A stretch of DNA of 64,000 nt from Anaerolineales bacterium (GTDB taxonomy: Bacteria > Chloroflexota > Anaerolineae > Anaerolineales > Villigracilaceae), in assembly GCA_019187665.1 (NCBI GenBank), contig JABARH010000001.1, positions 62,001 through 126,000 of the forward strand, read 5' to 3'. Under the pieces are notes generated by a model that saw only the letters and a program-made list of their open reading frames with translations, ran no database searches and had not been told where the DNA came from. Shown here piece after piece: positions 50,994 through 59,554 of this stretch. How positions within the stretch are numbered: the first letter of the stretch is position 1; each line of letters starts with the position of its first letter. Position numbers and translations under genes: made by a program.

Positions 50994-51779
50994 ATGCGCC
51001 TCGAGATCATCTCCCGTTCGGTCGCCTCCCCAACCCATAAAACTCCCCTGCTCTTCGTCCACGGCATGTGGCACGGAGCCTGGTGCTGGGACGAATATTT
51101 TCTGCCGTTCTTTGCTTCGCAGGGATACAGCGTCAGCGCGCTGAGCCTGCGCGGACATGGGAACAGCGAGGGCAAAATTCGCGGGAGCACGATTGCCGAT
51201 TACGTCCGCGACGTGGAGACGGTGGCGGGGACGTTTGACGCGCCGCCCGTCGTGATCGGTCACTCGATGGGCGGATTCATCACACAGAAATATCTCGAAA
51301 CACATCACGAGACGCCTGCGGGCGCGCTGCTGGCTTCCGTTCCGCCTCGCGGAGTCTGGCGCGGGCTGGGACGCGTCCTGCGCCGGGATGCGCGGGTTGT
51401 CCTCCGGGCCTTTCTCCAATGGAATTTGCAGCCGGTCGTCGAATCTCCGTCGCTTGCGCGCTGGGCGTTTTTCTCCGAAGGCTTCTCTGAAGCGCAATTG
51501 TTGAAATATCATGCGCGGATGAACGAAGAATCTTTCCGCATGTTCCTCGACCTGCTGGGGTTAAATCTCGCGCACCCACAAAAAGTGAAGACGCCGCTGC
51601 TGGTCCTCGGCGCAGAGCAAGACACCGTCATCCGGCCGCGTGACATCCGCGATACGGCGCGGGCGTACGGTGTCGAAGCGGCGCTCTTCCCCGACATGGC
51701 GCACGATATGATGCTCGAAGCGGGATGGCGTTCTGTCGCGACGCGGATTGTGGAGTGGCTGGGGAGAAGGGGAATTTGA
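50994..51779 (+). CDS. Alpha/beta-hydrolase
   Basis: 261 residues. LLFVHGMWHGAWCWDEYFLP (oxyanion hole), nucleophile Ser in VVIGHSMGGFITQKYLE, acid in LVLGAEQDTVIRPRD and His in FPDMAHDMMLEAGW. Paralogue of 18578-19360 by the HGxWHGAWCW motif and overall layout. Probably an esterase; substrate unknown. Followed within 2 bp by a secreted peptidase gene. Confidence 0.87.
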   Translation: MRLEIISRSVASPTHKTPLLFVHGMWHGAWCWDEYFLPFFASQGYSVSALSLRGHGNSEGKIRGSTIADYVRDVETVAGTFDAPPVVIGHSMGGFITQKYLETHHETPAGALLASVPPRGVWRGLGRVLRRDARVVLRAFLQWNLQPVVESPSLARWAFFSEGFSEAQLLKYHARMNEESFRMFLDLLGLNLAHPQKVKTPLLVLGAEQDTVIRPRDIRDTARAYGVEAALFPDMAHDMMLEAGWRSVATRIVEWLGRRGI

Positions 51780-51781
51780 AC

Positions 51782-53749
51782 ATGCAAAAGATCATGGCGG
51801 CATCTATTCTTCTGGCGCTGGGTTTGCAGGCTTGCGTTCCAGGGTCTGTGCCGGTCACCGCTTTGCCTCTGCCCACAGACAGCATCGCGATGATCGTGAC
51901 GGAAGGGCTGAACACCGCCTCGCGTTTGGAACAGCTCGGCGGCGAACCCTGCCCCGGCAGCGATTTCACCTGCGTCACGATTGAAGTTCCTCTCGATCAC
52001 GTTCATCCCGATGGCCGCACCCTGAAAGTCACGTTTGGCGTGTTGCCGGCCGCGGGAGAACGCAAAGGCATGTTCGTCATTGCCACAGGCGGGCCCGGCA
52101 CATCCGGCCTGCTCAGCGCGGATGCTTATACCGCGGCCTTCGATCCATCCATCCCCGGGCAGTTCGACATTGTTTTCTTTGACCAGCGAGGCATGGGACT
52201 CTCCGGCGGGCTGCAATGCGCGGACGCGGCCGCCGTCTTCTATCGCGCCGACTGGGATGCGTCCACTTCCGCAGGAGAGACGGTTCTTACGCAAACCGCG
52301 AAAACCTTCGCCGAAGATTGCGTGAAAGAAATGGGAACGCCTGAGTCCCTGCCTTATCTTGGCACAGACCAGGCCATTGAAGATCTCGAGACGTTTCGAG
52401 AACTGCTTGGCGTGGATACGTTCTGGCTCTATGGCGAAAGTTATGGCACACAATACGCGCAGGCCTACGCCGCCGCGCATCCCGAGCGGCTGGCGGGGTT
52501 GCTCCTGGACGGCGCGGTGGACCTGACTCTCTCTGGAATTGATTTCTATGTCACACAGGCGCAGGCGTTCAACGATTCTTTGGTGATGACTCTCGCGGCC
52601 TGCAACGCGGATGCCTTGTGCGCTTCGGACATGAACGCGGACGCGTTGACCGTCTACGATTCACTGGCCGCGCGCTTGAAAGAATCGCCCCTGCCATTTC
52701 ATTTCCCGCTCCCCTCCGGCGCAAAGGAAACGCGCTGGTTCACCTTTTCCGATCTGGAGACCTCCGCCAGCAGTTCCATGTATTCCGAGGGCACGCGCAT
52801 GATCTTCCTGCGCGCCCTCGCGTCCTATGCGCGCAATGAAGACCTCGTTTCGATGGCGCGCGTCTACTACCATGCGCTTGCGCTCGACCCCGAAACGCTG
52901 GAGGCCATTCCCGACCCCTCCTATTCGGACGCGATCTATTATGCGGTGGAATGTCAGGATTATGGTTATTTCAGCGGGAGTCCTGAAGAACGCGCGGAGG
53001 AATATTTGCGCGCCGGAGACGCAATTGACTCGAGTGTGCCGCGCTTCTCTTCCATCTTTTATGGCGACCTGCCCTGTGCCTTCTGGCCGAACGCCGCCAC
53101 CCGCAACGAACGCCCCGCGCCCTTGACCGCCTCCGGGATACCGACCATTGTATTGAATGGAACCGCAGACCCGGCCACCCCCTACGCAGGCGCGCGGGCC
53201 GTCTTTTCACGTCTCGAGGATGGTTATTTTGTCACCGAAACGGGCGGGCCTCACGTCATCTTTGGCTGGGGCAACGCCTGTGTGGACGATCTTGTCACGG
53301 ATTTTCTCGCGGCCGGCCGCACCCCGGCGCGCGAGGTGAACTGCGATGGAGTGGTAGCCAATGACTTTGTCCTGCTTGCGCCGTTAAGCGCAACTGACTT
53401 CGAGAGTCCGCTCGAGGCGCTTGCTTCCGCGGATGATGAGATATATTATCTGCCTGAATATTTTTCCTGGGACTACGAATCGCCCATCCATATCGGCTGT
53501 CCATTTGGCGGAATGCTTTCTGTGGAAGCGGCGGATCAGGGTGAAAAATTCACGCTGGAATCCTGCGCCTTCTCGGACGGATTTGCGATGACAGGCCAGG
53601 GAATCTACAATTACGATGAGGGCGTCTTTGTGTTGAAGGTATTGGTCAGCGGAATTGCGGATGGCATGCTGACGTATACCCGCGATGCAGATTACCAACT
53701 GTCTGTAACAGGGACGTATGACGGGGCTGAGGTGAATCTGTCAGAATAA
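51782..53749 (+). CDS. Secreted S33-family (TAP-like) peptidase, lipoprotein
   Basis: 655 residues from ATG 51782, two bases after the upstream stop. Lipobox in AASILLALGLQACVPG. The alpha/beta hydrolase core has IATGGPGTSGL, DIVFFDQRGMGLSGG and nucleophile Ser in FWLYGESYGTQYAQAYAAAH. The TAP-like C-terminal part has GIPTIVLNGTADPATPYAGA and the catalytic His in TETGGPHVIFGWG. Likely a prolyl- or tripeptidyl-aminopeptidase at the cell surface. The final ~130 residues are a separate beta-rich extension with no recognised family. Confidence 0.85.
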   Translation: MQKIMAASILLALGLQACVPGSVPVTALPLPTDSIAMIVTEGLNTASRLEQLGGEPCPGSDFTCVTIEVPLDHVHPDGRTLKVTFGVLPAAGERKGMFVIATGGPGTSGLLSADAYTAAFDPSIPGQFDIVFFDQRGMGLSGGLQCADAAAVFYRADWDASTSAGETVLTQTAKTFAEDCVKEMGTPESLPYLGTDQAIEDLETFRELLGVDTFWLYGESYGTQYAQAYAAAHPERLAGLLLDGAVDLTLSGIDFYVTQAQAFNDSLVMTLAACNADALCASDMNADALTVYDSLAARLKESPLPFHFPLPSGAKETRWFTFSDLETSASSSMYSEGTRMIFLRALASYARNEDLVSMARVYYHALALDPETLEAIPDPSYSDAIYYAVECQDYGYFSGSPEERAEEYLRAGDAIDSSVPRFSSIFYGDLPCAFWPNAATRNERPAPLTASGIPTIVLNGTADPATPYAGARAVFSRLEDGYFVTETGGPHVIFGWGNACVDDLVTDFLAAGRTPAREVNCDGVVANDFVLLAPLSATDFESPLEALASADDEIYYLPEYFSWDYESPIHIGCPFGGMLSVEAADQGEKFTLESCAFSDGFAMTGQGIYNYDEGVFVLKVLVSGIADGMLTYTRDADYQLSVTGTYDGAEVNLSE

Positions 53750-53779
53750 CCGCGGCTCCGCCCGATGGTGAGAAATGAA

Positions 53780-53809
53780 CCGCCCTCCGAGAATCAATTC
53801 TGAGGGCGG
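53780..53809. terminator. Hairpin after the peptidase gene
   Basis: CCGCCCTC (53780-53787) with GAGGGCGG (53802-53809), and an inner AGAAT/ATTCT stem. Stable, but without a T-run; likely ends the hydrolase-peptidase transcript. Confidence 0.6.
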
Positions 53810-53877
53810 GATGCTTTACATTCTGTCAATCGCCGTTATAATTACAGACAAAATTTGTCCGATTTTTGGAGGCTGCA

Positions 53878-54366
53878 ATGGATCCCAATGCGTTTTATGC
53901 GTTATTCAGCACGACTTGCTTTGCCCTCGTCGGTCTGTGGTGGAACGCCGTGTCGGCGCGCCTCAAAGATTTCAGGGAAACGCGCATAAAACAAAATGCA
54001 ACCGGAGTCTATTTCTCTTTTCTGATTCCCGGCATGATGGGATTGGGCGCGCAGGTAACCGGCGCAGACACCCCGCTGTGGCGCGCGGTTTTTGTGATCG
54101 GGGCGATCATCGGCATCTTCGTCTGGGTTAATATGATTCGCAGCTCTCCAAAAGCGACATCCCCCGGCTTTTTCCACCGCAACCGCTGGCTCGTGGTCGC
54201 GCTCTATGTTGTGATTCTGATCGGCTCGTTTGGGATGGATAAACTGGCGCTCTCACTGGCGATCCAACCCATCCAGGTGGAAGCCTTTATGATGTGCCTG
54301 CTGGTGCTGACCGGCCACGGCATATCGTGGGAAGTGCTGATGGAAACTCCTCCCGACGGGCATTGA
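53878..54366 (+). CDS. Four- or five-helix membrane protein, unknown
   Basis: 162 residues from ATG 53878 (GGAGG 5 nt upstream). Hydrophobic stretches: AFYALFSTTCFALVGLWWNA, FSFLIPGMMGLGAQV, AVFVIGAIIGIFVWVNMI, WLVVALYVVILIGSFGM and FMMCLLVLTGHGISWEV. No motif recognised. TATAAT-like TTATAATTA lies about 35 bp upstream. Confidence 0.65.
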   Translation: MDPNAFYALFSTTCFALVGLWWNAVSARLKDFRETRIKQNATGVYFSFLIPGMMGLGAQVTGADTPLWRAVFVIGAIIGIFVWVNMIRSSPKATSPGFFHRNRWLVVALYVVILIGSFGMDKLALSLAIQPIQVEAFMMCLLVLTGHGISWEVLMETPPDGH

Positions 54367-54393
54367 TCTTCAGAGCCGGCGCGCCGCCGATTT

Positions 54394-55284
54394 TCAGCGG
54401 TGCGTCGGGCCTGGCTGCGTAAACCCTTGCGGCGCGCTCCGGGTCGTCCCCCCGGCGGCCGCGCTCCTGGTCTCCTCCGTCTGTCCGACCATCTCGCGCA
54501 CCGATTTGCAGCGTCTGCAATCTGTCCGCTGGCATAACAACGCCAGCGGATTTTTTTCGATCATGGTTTGCACCACGTTGAACATGGCCTGCAACGGAAT
54601 CGCCTCCATGCGGGCGTTGCCGATTGCCACCGCCCGCGTATAAGGCTTGAGACGCGGCGCGAGTTCATCGAAGCCAAACGAATCGCCGGGAAAGTTTGGG
54701 CAGCGCACCACGCGGCGCGGCGTGGCCGCCCAGCGTAAAAATTGCGGACGCCCAGCCAGTTTTTCGGCGTAATGCACGCTCGTATTCGCGCGCTGGCTCA
54801 CGCCGATCAATAACACGTATCCGCCGCGTTCCGCCAGCGCGCCGATCGGCCCGAGCGGATTCTCCATGCTCTGATACGCCAGCGCCTGCTCTGCGTTCAC
54901 GCCGACAAACGAAAGAATGGGGTGCAAGCTTCGACGCGCTTCAGGACGGCGGCGCAGCAATTCCGGCAGAGAACCGATCTCGCGGTCCACCGGAAGGTCT
55001 GCGCGAAAATAAACAGGCAGCAAGCTTGTGGCGCCCGCGCGGCGGGCATGTTCCGCTTTGTAATCCACGCCGTTACGATCGGGGCCCAGCGGCGGATACA
55101 CCATCGTTTCGTAGGTGAAGGCCGGCATCATTAACGCGCCTGTAGTCGTGATCAACGCATCCAGCACGGCGCGCGGCCCGCCCTGCACCGCGCCCAGCGA
55201 CTTGAACGAGGCATGCGCAATGACCGGCACACCCCGCAGCGACAGCGTCTCGAACCCGTGAATAAGATCGCGAAACGTGATCAT
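54394..55284 (-). CDS. AAC(3)-fold N-acetyltransferase family protein
   Basis: 296 residues from ATG 55284, 4 bp after the enoyl-CoA hydratase stop. Aminoglycoside 3-N-acetyltransferase family features: VIAHASFKSLGAVQGGPRAV, GALMMPAFTYETMVYPP, SLHPILSFVGVNAEQAL and GYVLLIGVSQRANTSVHYAE. The C-terminal CQRTDCRRC cluster is unusual for the family. Members include resistance enzymes and many of unrelated function; context (fatty-acid enzyme) gives no sign of resistance. Confidence 0.8.
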   Translation of the reverse strand: MITFRDLIHGFETLSLRGVPVIAHASFKSLGAVQGGPRAVLDALITTTGALMMPAFTYETMVYPPLGPDRNGVDYKAEHARRAGATSLLPVYFRADLPVDREIGSLPELLRRRPEARRSLHPILSFVGVNAEQALAYQSMENPLGPIGALAERGGYVLLIGVSQRANTSVHYAEKLAGRPQFLRWAATPRRVVRCPNFPGDSFGFDELAPRLKPYTRAVAIGNARMEAIPLQAMFNVVQTMIEKNPLALLCQRTDCRRCKSVREMVGQTEETRSAAAGGTTRSAPQGFTQPGPTHR

Positions 55285-55288
55285 CGCG

Positions 55289-56062
55289 TTATTTTCCCTT
55301 CCACTCCGCTTTGCGTTTTTCGGCAAAGGCGCGCATGCCTTCCTTTTGATCCTCGGTGGCAAACAAATTGTAAAATTCCTTTTTCTCCTCCTCGAGCGCA
55401 TCGCCGAGGAATCGTTCATCGGCCTGGTTGACCATCTTCTTGACGGAGCGAACCGCCAGCGGCGCGCGCGCCGCGATCTCCTGCGCGAGTTTTAACGCCT
55501 CGTCGAGATACGTCTCCGCCGCGACCACGCGGTTGACGAGGCCATGGCGCAGCGCCTCATCCGCCGTCAGCGTGCGGTTGTTGAGCGTCATCTCCATGGC
55601 GATGGCCTTGCCCACCGCGCGCGTCAAACGCTGTGTCCCGCCCGCGCCGGGCATCACGCCGATGGTGATCTCCGGCTGGCCGAACTTCGCCGTCTCTGAA
55701 GCGACGATCATATCGCACGACATGGCGATCTCGCACCCGCCGCCCAGCGCCCAGCCGGAGACCGCTGCGATGACCGGCTTGCGGATGGTGCGAATGCGCC
55801 CGAAGTTCGCGATCGGGTCGCGGTCGTGCATTTCCACAACGGTCTTGTCGGCCATCTCTTTAATATCCGCGCCCGCGGCAAAGGCTTTTTGATTCCCGGT
55901 CACCACCATTGCGCCGACCGAGTCGTCCCGGTCGAATTCCGCCAGAGCGTCCATCAGTTCGCGTGTCAGCGTGAAGTTGAGGGCATTCATCGCTTCAGGA
56001 CGGTTCAATGTGATGAGGCCGACTTGTCCGCGCTTTTCGGCGAGGATGGTTGTGTAAGGCAT
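55289..56062 (-). CDS. Enoyl-CoA hydratase/isomerase (crotonase family)
   Basis: 257 residues from ATG 56062 (AGGAG upstream). VGLITLNRPEAMNALNFTLT, oxyanion-hole NQKAFAAGADIKEM, the Glu-containing GWALGGGCEIAMSCDMIVAS, and the second Glu in QPEITIGVMPGAGGTQRL. Hydrates 2-enoyl-CoA in beta-oxidation or related CoA-ester metabolism. Pairs with the glutaryl-CoA dehydrogenase and the partial crotonase elsewhere in the window. Confidence 0.92.
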   Translation of the reverse strand: MPYTTILAEKRGQVGLITLNRPEAMNALNFTLTRELMDALAEFDRDDSVGAMVVTGNQKAFAAGADIKEMADKTVVEMHDRDPIANFGRIRTIRKPVIAAVSGWALGGGCEIAMSCDMIVASETAKFGQPEITIGVMPGAGGTQRLTRAVGKAIAMEMTLNNRTLTADEALRHGLVNRVVAAETYLDEALKLAQEIAARAPLAVRSVKKMVNQADERFLGDALEEEKKEFYNLFATEDQKEGMRAFAEKRKAEWKGK

Positions 56063-56092
56063 GCTGGGTCTCCTGTCGTTGTCGTTTGTCAT

Positions 56093-56443
56093 TGCTTCGG
56101 CGGACGAACGCCGCCTGGCAGCGACGAACGTATGCGTGCACGCAAAGGTTGTCAGTCTTGCAAAAGGCCCTCACCCCCCCGGCCCCTCTCCCCAAATGCG
56201 GGAGAGGGGAGAACAGTTTCCAAGTAAACGACTTTTCTCCCCCTTCTCTCTCCCATGCTTTTGGGAGAGAGAAGGGGGCCGGGGGGTTGAGTGAGGGCCA
56301 AGACCGCGCAGGCTACCTGACATGGTTTGCGTGCACACGAACGTATGCGATTCTACACGAGAAATGGAATTGTGCTAACATTGGCAAACCTCAAAAACCG
56401 GGTTTCTAAATAAGGTTTTTCCAAAACACTTCAGGAGTCTCTC
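56093..56443. repeat. Intergenic block of palindromic elements
   Basis: No gene. Holds GTGCACGCAAAGGTTGTCA (56133-56151, as at 18465), a GC palindrome CCCCTCTCC...GGAGAGGGG (about 56182-56208), and a second palindrome CTCCCCCTTCTCTCTCCCAT with its complement ending near 56280. These are the same kinds of elements as in acnA, secA, lipB and dnaE. GTGCACACGAACGTATGCG (56332-56350) mirrors CGAACGTATGCGTGCACG near 56120. Confidence 0.7.
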
Positions 56444-56833
56444 ATGGAATTTCTCCTCACCCTTCACTCTGTCCTACGCTGGATCATTATCGGCGTAGCC
56501 GCGCTGGCGATCTTCAAATTTGCGCTCGGCTGGGCGATGAATAGTTCCTTCAAAGGCATGGATCGCGGCCTTGCGGCCGGGTTCAGCGGCTTGCTGGACG
56601 CGCAGGTTTTGCTGGGCCTGATCTTTTTCCTTTGGAGCGGATTCGGCGGCGAGGGCTTTCCCGCTTATCGCTGGGAACACATGTTCATCATGCTGGTGGC
56701 CGCCGCGCTGGGACACATCCCCTCGCGGTTGAAAGCGCTGGGTGATAAGCAGCGCTTCCTGTATTCGGTTGCCGCCATTCTCGGCGCGCTGGCGCTGATC
56801 TACCTTGGTGTCATACGCCTGTCTGGCGGTTGA
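56444..56833 (+). CDS. Small four-helix membrane protein, unknown
   Basis: 129 residues with four hydrophobic segments: SVLRWIIIGVAALAIFKFAL, GFSGLLDAQVLLGLIFFLW, EHMFIMLVAAALGHIPSRL and FLYSVAAILGALALIYLGVI. Conserved-looking His-8 and Trp near the start and His in WEHMFIML and LGHIP could bind a metal or heme, but no family was recognised. CAGGAG precedes the ATG. Confidence 0.65.
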   Translation: MEFLLTLHSVLRWIIIGVAALAIFKFALGWAMNSSFKGMDRGLAAGFSGLLDAQVLLGLIFFLWSGFGGEGFPAYRWEHMFIMLVAAALGHIPSRLKALGDKQRFLYSVAAILGALALIYLGVIRLSGG

Positions 56834-56930
56834 GATTCGGGGATCATTGCCATTCGCTTAATGTTGTTTGTGATCATCCAGGCCGATTCGATTTGATATA
56901 CTATCCCCATCACACCTCAAGGAGTTCCCC

Positions 56931-58730
56931 ATGTCCACCCCTCCCCATTGGGATCTGACCAATATTTACCCCTCGTTCGAATCGAAAGAATTCAAAGCCG
57001 CCTTCAAAAACCTGAAGAAAAAGATCGCCGACCTTGAAGCCTATTTCGATAAGACCGTCGCCAGGACCACCGCCAAGACCGAGCCGAAGAAACTCGGCAA
57101 GGTGGTCGGCACGCTGGTCGATTCGTTCAACGACATCTACACCCTGTCCACCACGTTGGGCGCGTACATCTCCTTCCAGGTGGATACCAACTCGCACGAT
57201 AAGGTCGCCAAGCGGCTCGAGTCCGAGTATGAGCAGGCGGCGGTGCCGCTCCGCAAATTGGGTGTCCGCTTCACGGCGTGGCTCGGACGCGTCCGCCCGG
57301 GGTTGAAGAAAGCCATCCCCACGAATCCGTCCGCCAAGGCGCACGCCTTCAATTTGATGGAAGCCGCCGATCAGAGCAAGTACCTGATGAGCGAGGAACT
57401 CGAAGGTCTCAATGCTGAATTGACCTTGAGTGGCGGCAACGCCTTCGGCAAACTGATGGGCACCGTCACCTCGCAACTCACCGTGGACTTTGAACTGGAT
57501 GGCAAGGTGCAGAAATTGCCCATGCCCGCGCTGATCAACCTGCGCACCCACGCGGATGGCGACGTGCGCCGCCGCGCCTACGAAGCCGAGAACAAAGCCT
57601 GGGAGTCGGTCAAGGAAGTGCTCGCCGCCAGTCTGAACGGGGTCAAGGGCGAGGTCGGCACGCTCAACAAACGCCGCGGACGCGAAGACGCGCTACACTC
57701 CGCGCTCGACATGGCACGCATTGACCGCGCCACACTGAACGCGATGATGGGCGCCATGAAAGATTCCTTCCCGCTCTTCCGAAAATATTTCCAGCACAAA
57801 GCCAAACTGCTCGGCAAACAAAAACTCGCCTGGTATGACCTCTACGCGCCGGTCGGCAAGAGCGGCGGCGTGATCTCGTATGAAGACGCGCGCGACTTCA
57901 TCATCAAGAACTTCGCCAACTTCGCGCCCGAACTCGCCGCCTTCGCCAAACGCGCCTACGACGGCAATTGGATAGACGCCGAAATGCGCGAGGGCAAACG
58001 CGGCGGCGGATATTGCGCCGGTGTTGAGAAGGTTAAAGAGAGCCGCATCTTCGTCAACTTCGACGGTTCCGCCGACCAGATCTCCACTATCGCGCACGAA
58101 CTCGGTCACGCCTTCCACAACGAGTGCGCCTATCAATTCAAGAAGACCATCCTCCAGCAGGACACGCCCATGACCCTCGCCGAGACCGCCTCCACGTTCT
58201 GCGAGACCATCGTCACCGAGGCGCGCCTCAGCAAGACGAAAGATCCGCAGGAGGAACTCGCTATCCTCGAAGGTCACCTCAACGGCGCGTCGCAGGTCAT
58301 CGTGGATATTTACTCGCGGTTTTTGTTCGAGAAGGAAGTCTTCGAGCGCCGCGCCGAGGCTGAACTCTCCGCCGACGATTTCTGCGACATCATGCTGCGC
58401 GCGCAGAAAGCCACCTTTGGCGACGGTCTCGACGAGAACCTGCTCCAAAAATTCATGTGGACCTGGAAGCCGCACTACTATTCCACCGGCATCTCGTTCT
58501 ACAACTTCCCGTATGCCTTCGGTCTGCTCTTCGGTACGGGCCTCTACGCCATCTTCCAAAAGCGCGGCGCCGCCTTCGTGGACGATTACAAGAACCTGCT
58601 CGCCTCCACCGGCGAAGCCACCGCCGCCGATCTTGCCGCCCGCTTCGGCATTGACATCCGCAAGAAAAAATTCTGGGCAGACAGCATCGCCATCATCGCC
58701 AAGCACGTTGACCGCTACTGCGAACTGTAA
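56931..58730 (+). CDS. pepF: Oligoendopeptidase F (M3 family zinc peptidase)
   Basis: 599 residues. Zinc site HELGHAFHNE in ISTIAHELGHAFHNECAYQ and downstream Glu in MTLAETASTFCETIVTEA. N-terminal helical domain starts PPHWDLTNIYPSFESKEFKA, typical for PepF. KPHYYSTGISFYNFPYAFGL supplies substrate-binding Tyr and His. Degrades 7-17-residue peptides in the cytoplasm. AAGGAG before the ATG, and TATACT upstream. Confidence 0.94.
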   Translation: MSTPPHWDLTNIYPSFESKEFKAAFKNLKKKIADLEAYFDKTVARTTAKTEPKKLGKVVGTLVDSFNDIYTLSTTLGAYISFQVDTNSHDKVAKRLESEYEQAAVPLRKLGVRFTAWLGRVRPGLKKAIPTNPSAKAHAFNLMEAADQSKYLMSEELEGLNAELTLSGGNAFGKLMGTVTSQLTVDFELDGKVQKLPMPALINLRTHADGDVRRRAYEAENKAWESVKEVLAASLNGVKGEVGTLNKRRGREDALHSALDMARIDRATLNAMMGAMKDSFPLFRKYFQHKAKLLGKQKLAWYDLYAPVGKSGGVISYEDARDFIIKNFANFAPELAAFAKRAYDGNWIDAEMREGKRGGGYCAGVEKVKESRIFVNFDGSADQISTIAHELGHAFHNECAYQFKKTILQQDTPMTLAETASTFCETIVTEARLSKTKDPQEELAILEGHLNGASQVIVDIYSRFLFEKEVFERRAEAELSADDFCDIMLRAQKATFGDGLDENLLQKFMWTWKPHYYSTGISFYNFPYAFGLLFGTGLYAIFQKRGAAFVDDYKNLLASTGEATAADLAARFGIDIRKKKFWADSIAIIAKHVDRYCEL

Positions 58731-58741
58731 TTTCTCCAACA

Positions 58742-58772
58742 ACAGACAGTCACCTTCGAGGTGACTGTCTGT
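58742..58772 (+). terminator. Terminator of pepF
   Basis: Perfect 14-bp stem: ACAGACAGTCACCT (58742-58755), 3-nt loop, complement to 58772, then TTATTTCC. 12 bp after the stop codon. Confidence 0.8.
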
Positions 58773-58784
58773 TTATTTCCACAA

Positions 58785-58860
58785 AGCATTAACGCGAATT
58801 ACGCGAATGGGCGAATTTCGCAAATGTTTTTTTTGAAAAATTCGCGACATTCGCGTTGAA
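58785..58860. repeat. Dispersed GCGAAT/ATTCGC repeat
   Basis: TTAACGCGAATTACGCGAAT, then GGGCGAATTTCGC, a T-run and ATTCGCGACATTCGCGTT. Related to the block at 2386-2455. Confidence 0.6.
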
Positions 58861-58878
58861 AGATCTGACTTGCCTCTT

Positions 58879-59343
58879 ATGAACCGACGGTTTATCTCCC
58901 TCCTCGTTCTCACCGCTCTGGCATTCGGGTTGCCGGCTTGCAACCTGACTCTCCCCCCAACCGAATCCACCTCGCCCACCCCGGCAGGGACAAGTTTCCC
59001 GCTCCCTCAAACCGAAGCCGACGCGCCGCGCGTCAGCGCACAGGAAGCCAAAGCCGCCTTCGACGCCGGTCTCGCCATCATCCTCGACGTGCGCGGCGTG
59101 GACTCGTATGCGAAACAACACATCGCGGGCGCGCGTTCGATTCCACTCGACCGAATCGAAGCCGATCCGGCCGGGGTCTCGCTCGACCCGTCCATGTGGA
59201 TCATCACCTACTGCACCTGACCGAACGAACACACGAGCGCCCGTGCGGCATTCCTCCTCCTGCACAACGGCTTCCCCCGCGTCAGCGCCATCCTCGGCGG
59301 ATTGGATGCGTGGATCAATTTGGGATTCCCACTCGAGCCATGA
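58879..59343 (+). CDS. Lipoprotein rhodanese with in-frame TGA at the catalytic position (candidate selenoprotein)
   Basis: 154 codons after ATG 58879, with TGA as codon 114 (59218-59220); translation would resume in frame for 40 codons to TGA at 59341. Lipobox in LTALAFGLPACNL. Rhodanese motifs: AIILDVRGVDSYAKQHIAGA, IPLDRI, IITYCT[TGA]PNEHTSARAAF, then GFPRVSAILGGLDAWINLGF. The TGA is followed by five residues and Ser, the same spacing as the catalytic Cys loop of GlpE-type rhodaneses (C-x5-S). The conservation of the downstream half argues against decay. Alternative: a pseudogene or a nonsense mutation. Confidence 0.75.
59221..59248 (+). promoter_or_regulatory. Candidate SECIS-like hairpin after the TGA
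   Basis: Directly downstream of the TGA: CCG (59221-59223) with CGG (59246-59248), an 8-nt one-sided bulge, and CACG (59232-59235) with CGTG (59242-59245) closing the loop AGCGCC. Position and size fit a bacterial SECIS; the stem is weak and the fit is not decisive. Confidence 0.35.
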
Positions 59344-59352
59344 TATTTTTTA

Positions 59353-59447
59353 ATCCCGAAGGGATGGCATACTTCAATGCAATGACACCCCTTCGGGGTT
59401 TTGGAAAAACGATTGCGAAAGCTAGAATCAGGTCACCCCTTCGGGGT
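59353..59447. repeat. REP array downstream of the rhodanese
   Basis: ATCCCGAAGGGAT (59353-59365), ACCCCTTCGGGGT (59387-59399) and ACCCCTTCGGGGT (59435-59447): the same two palindrome types as around the RAYT at 9359, nearly 50 kb away. Confidence 0.88.
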
Positions 59448-59499
59448 TGAGCAAAAATTCGCGACGTTGAATCAGCATTAAGTTAGACAGCGAATGAAT

Positions 59500-59539
59500 A
59501 AACGAAAGGACGCACCCTCACGGATGCGTCCTTTCGTTT
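59500..59539. terminator. Bidirectional terminator between rhodanese and gcdH
   Basis: Perfect 15-bp stem AAACGAAAGGACGCA (59500-59514) with its complement (59525-59539) and a 10-nt loop; it sits between convergent genes. Confidence 0.85.
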
Positions 59540-59554
59540 ATCGAATATCGTGTT

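Noticed and set aside
53780..53809. Riboswitch upstream of the membrane protein at 53878
   Set aside because: A simple hairpin directly after a stop codon; no conserved aptamer-like structure visible.
54394..55284. Aminoglycoside resistance gene
   Set aside because: Fold family is AAC(3), but it sits in a metabolic pair with no mobile context; resistance cannot be claimed.
58879..59220. Rhodanese as a short 113-residue protein ending at the TGA
   Set aside because: It would lack the active-site loop and last third of the fold, which are encoded intact just beyond the TGA.
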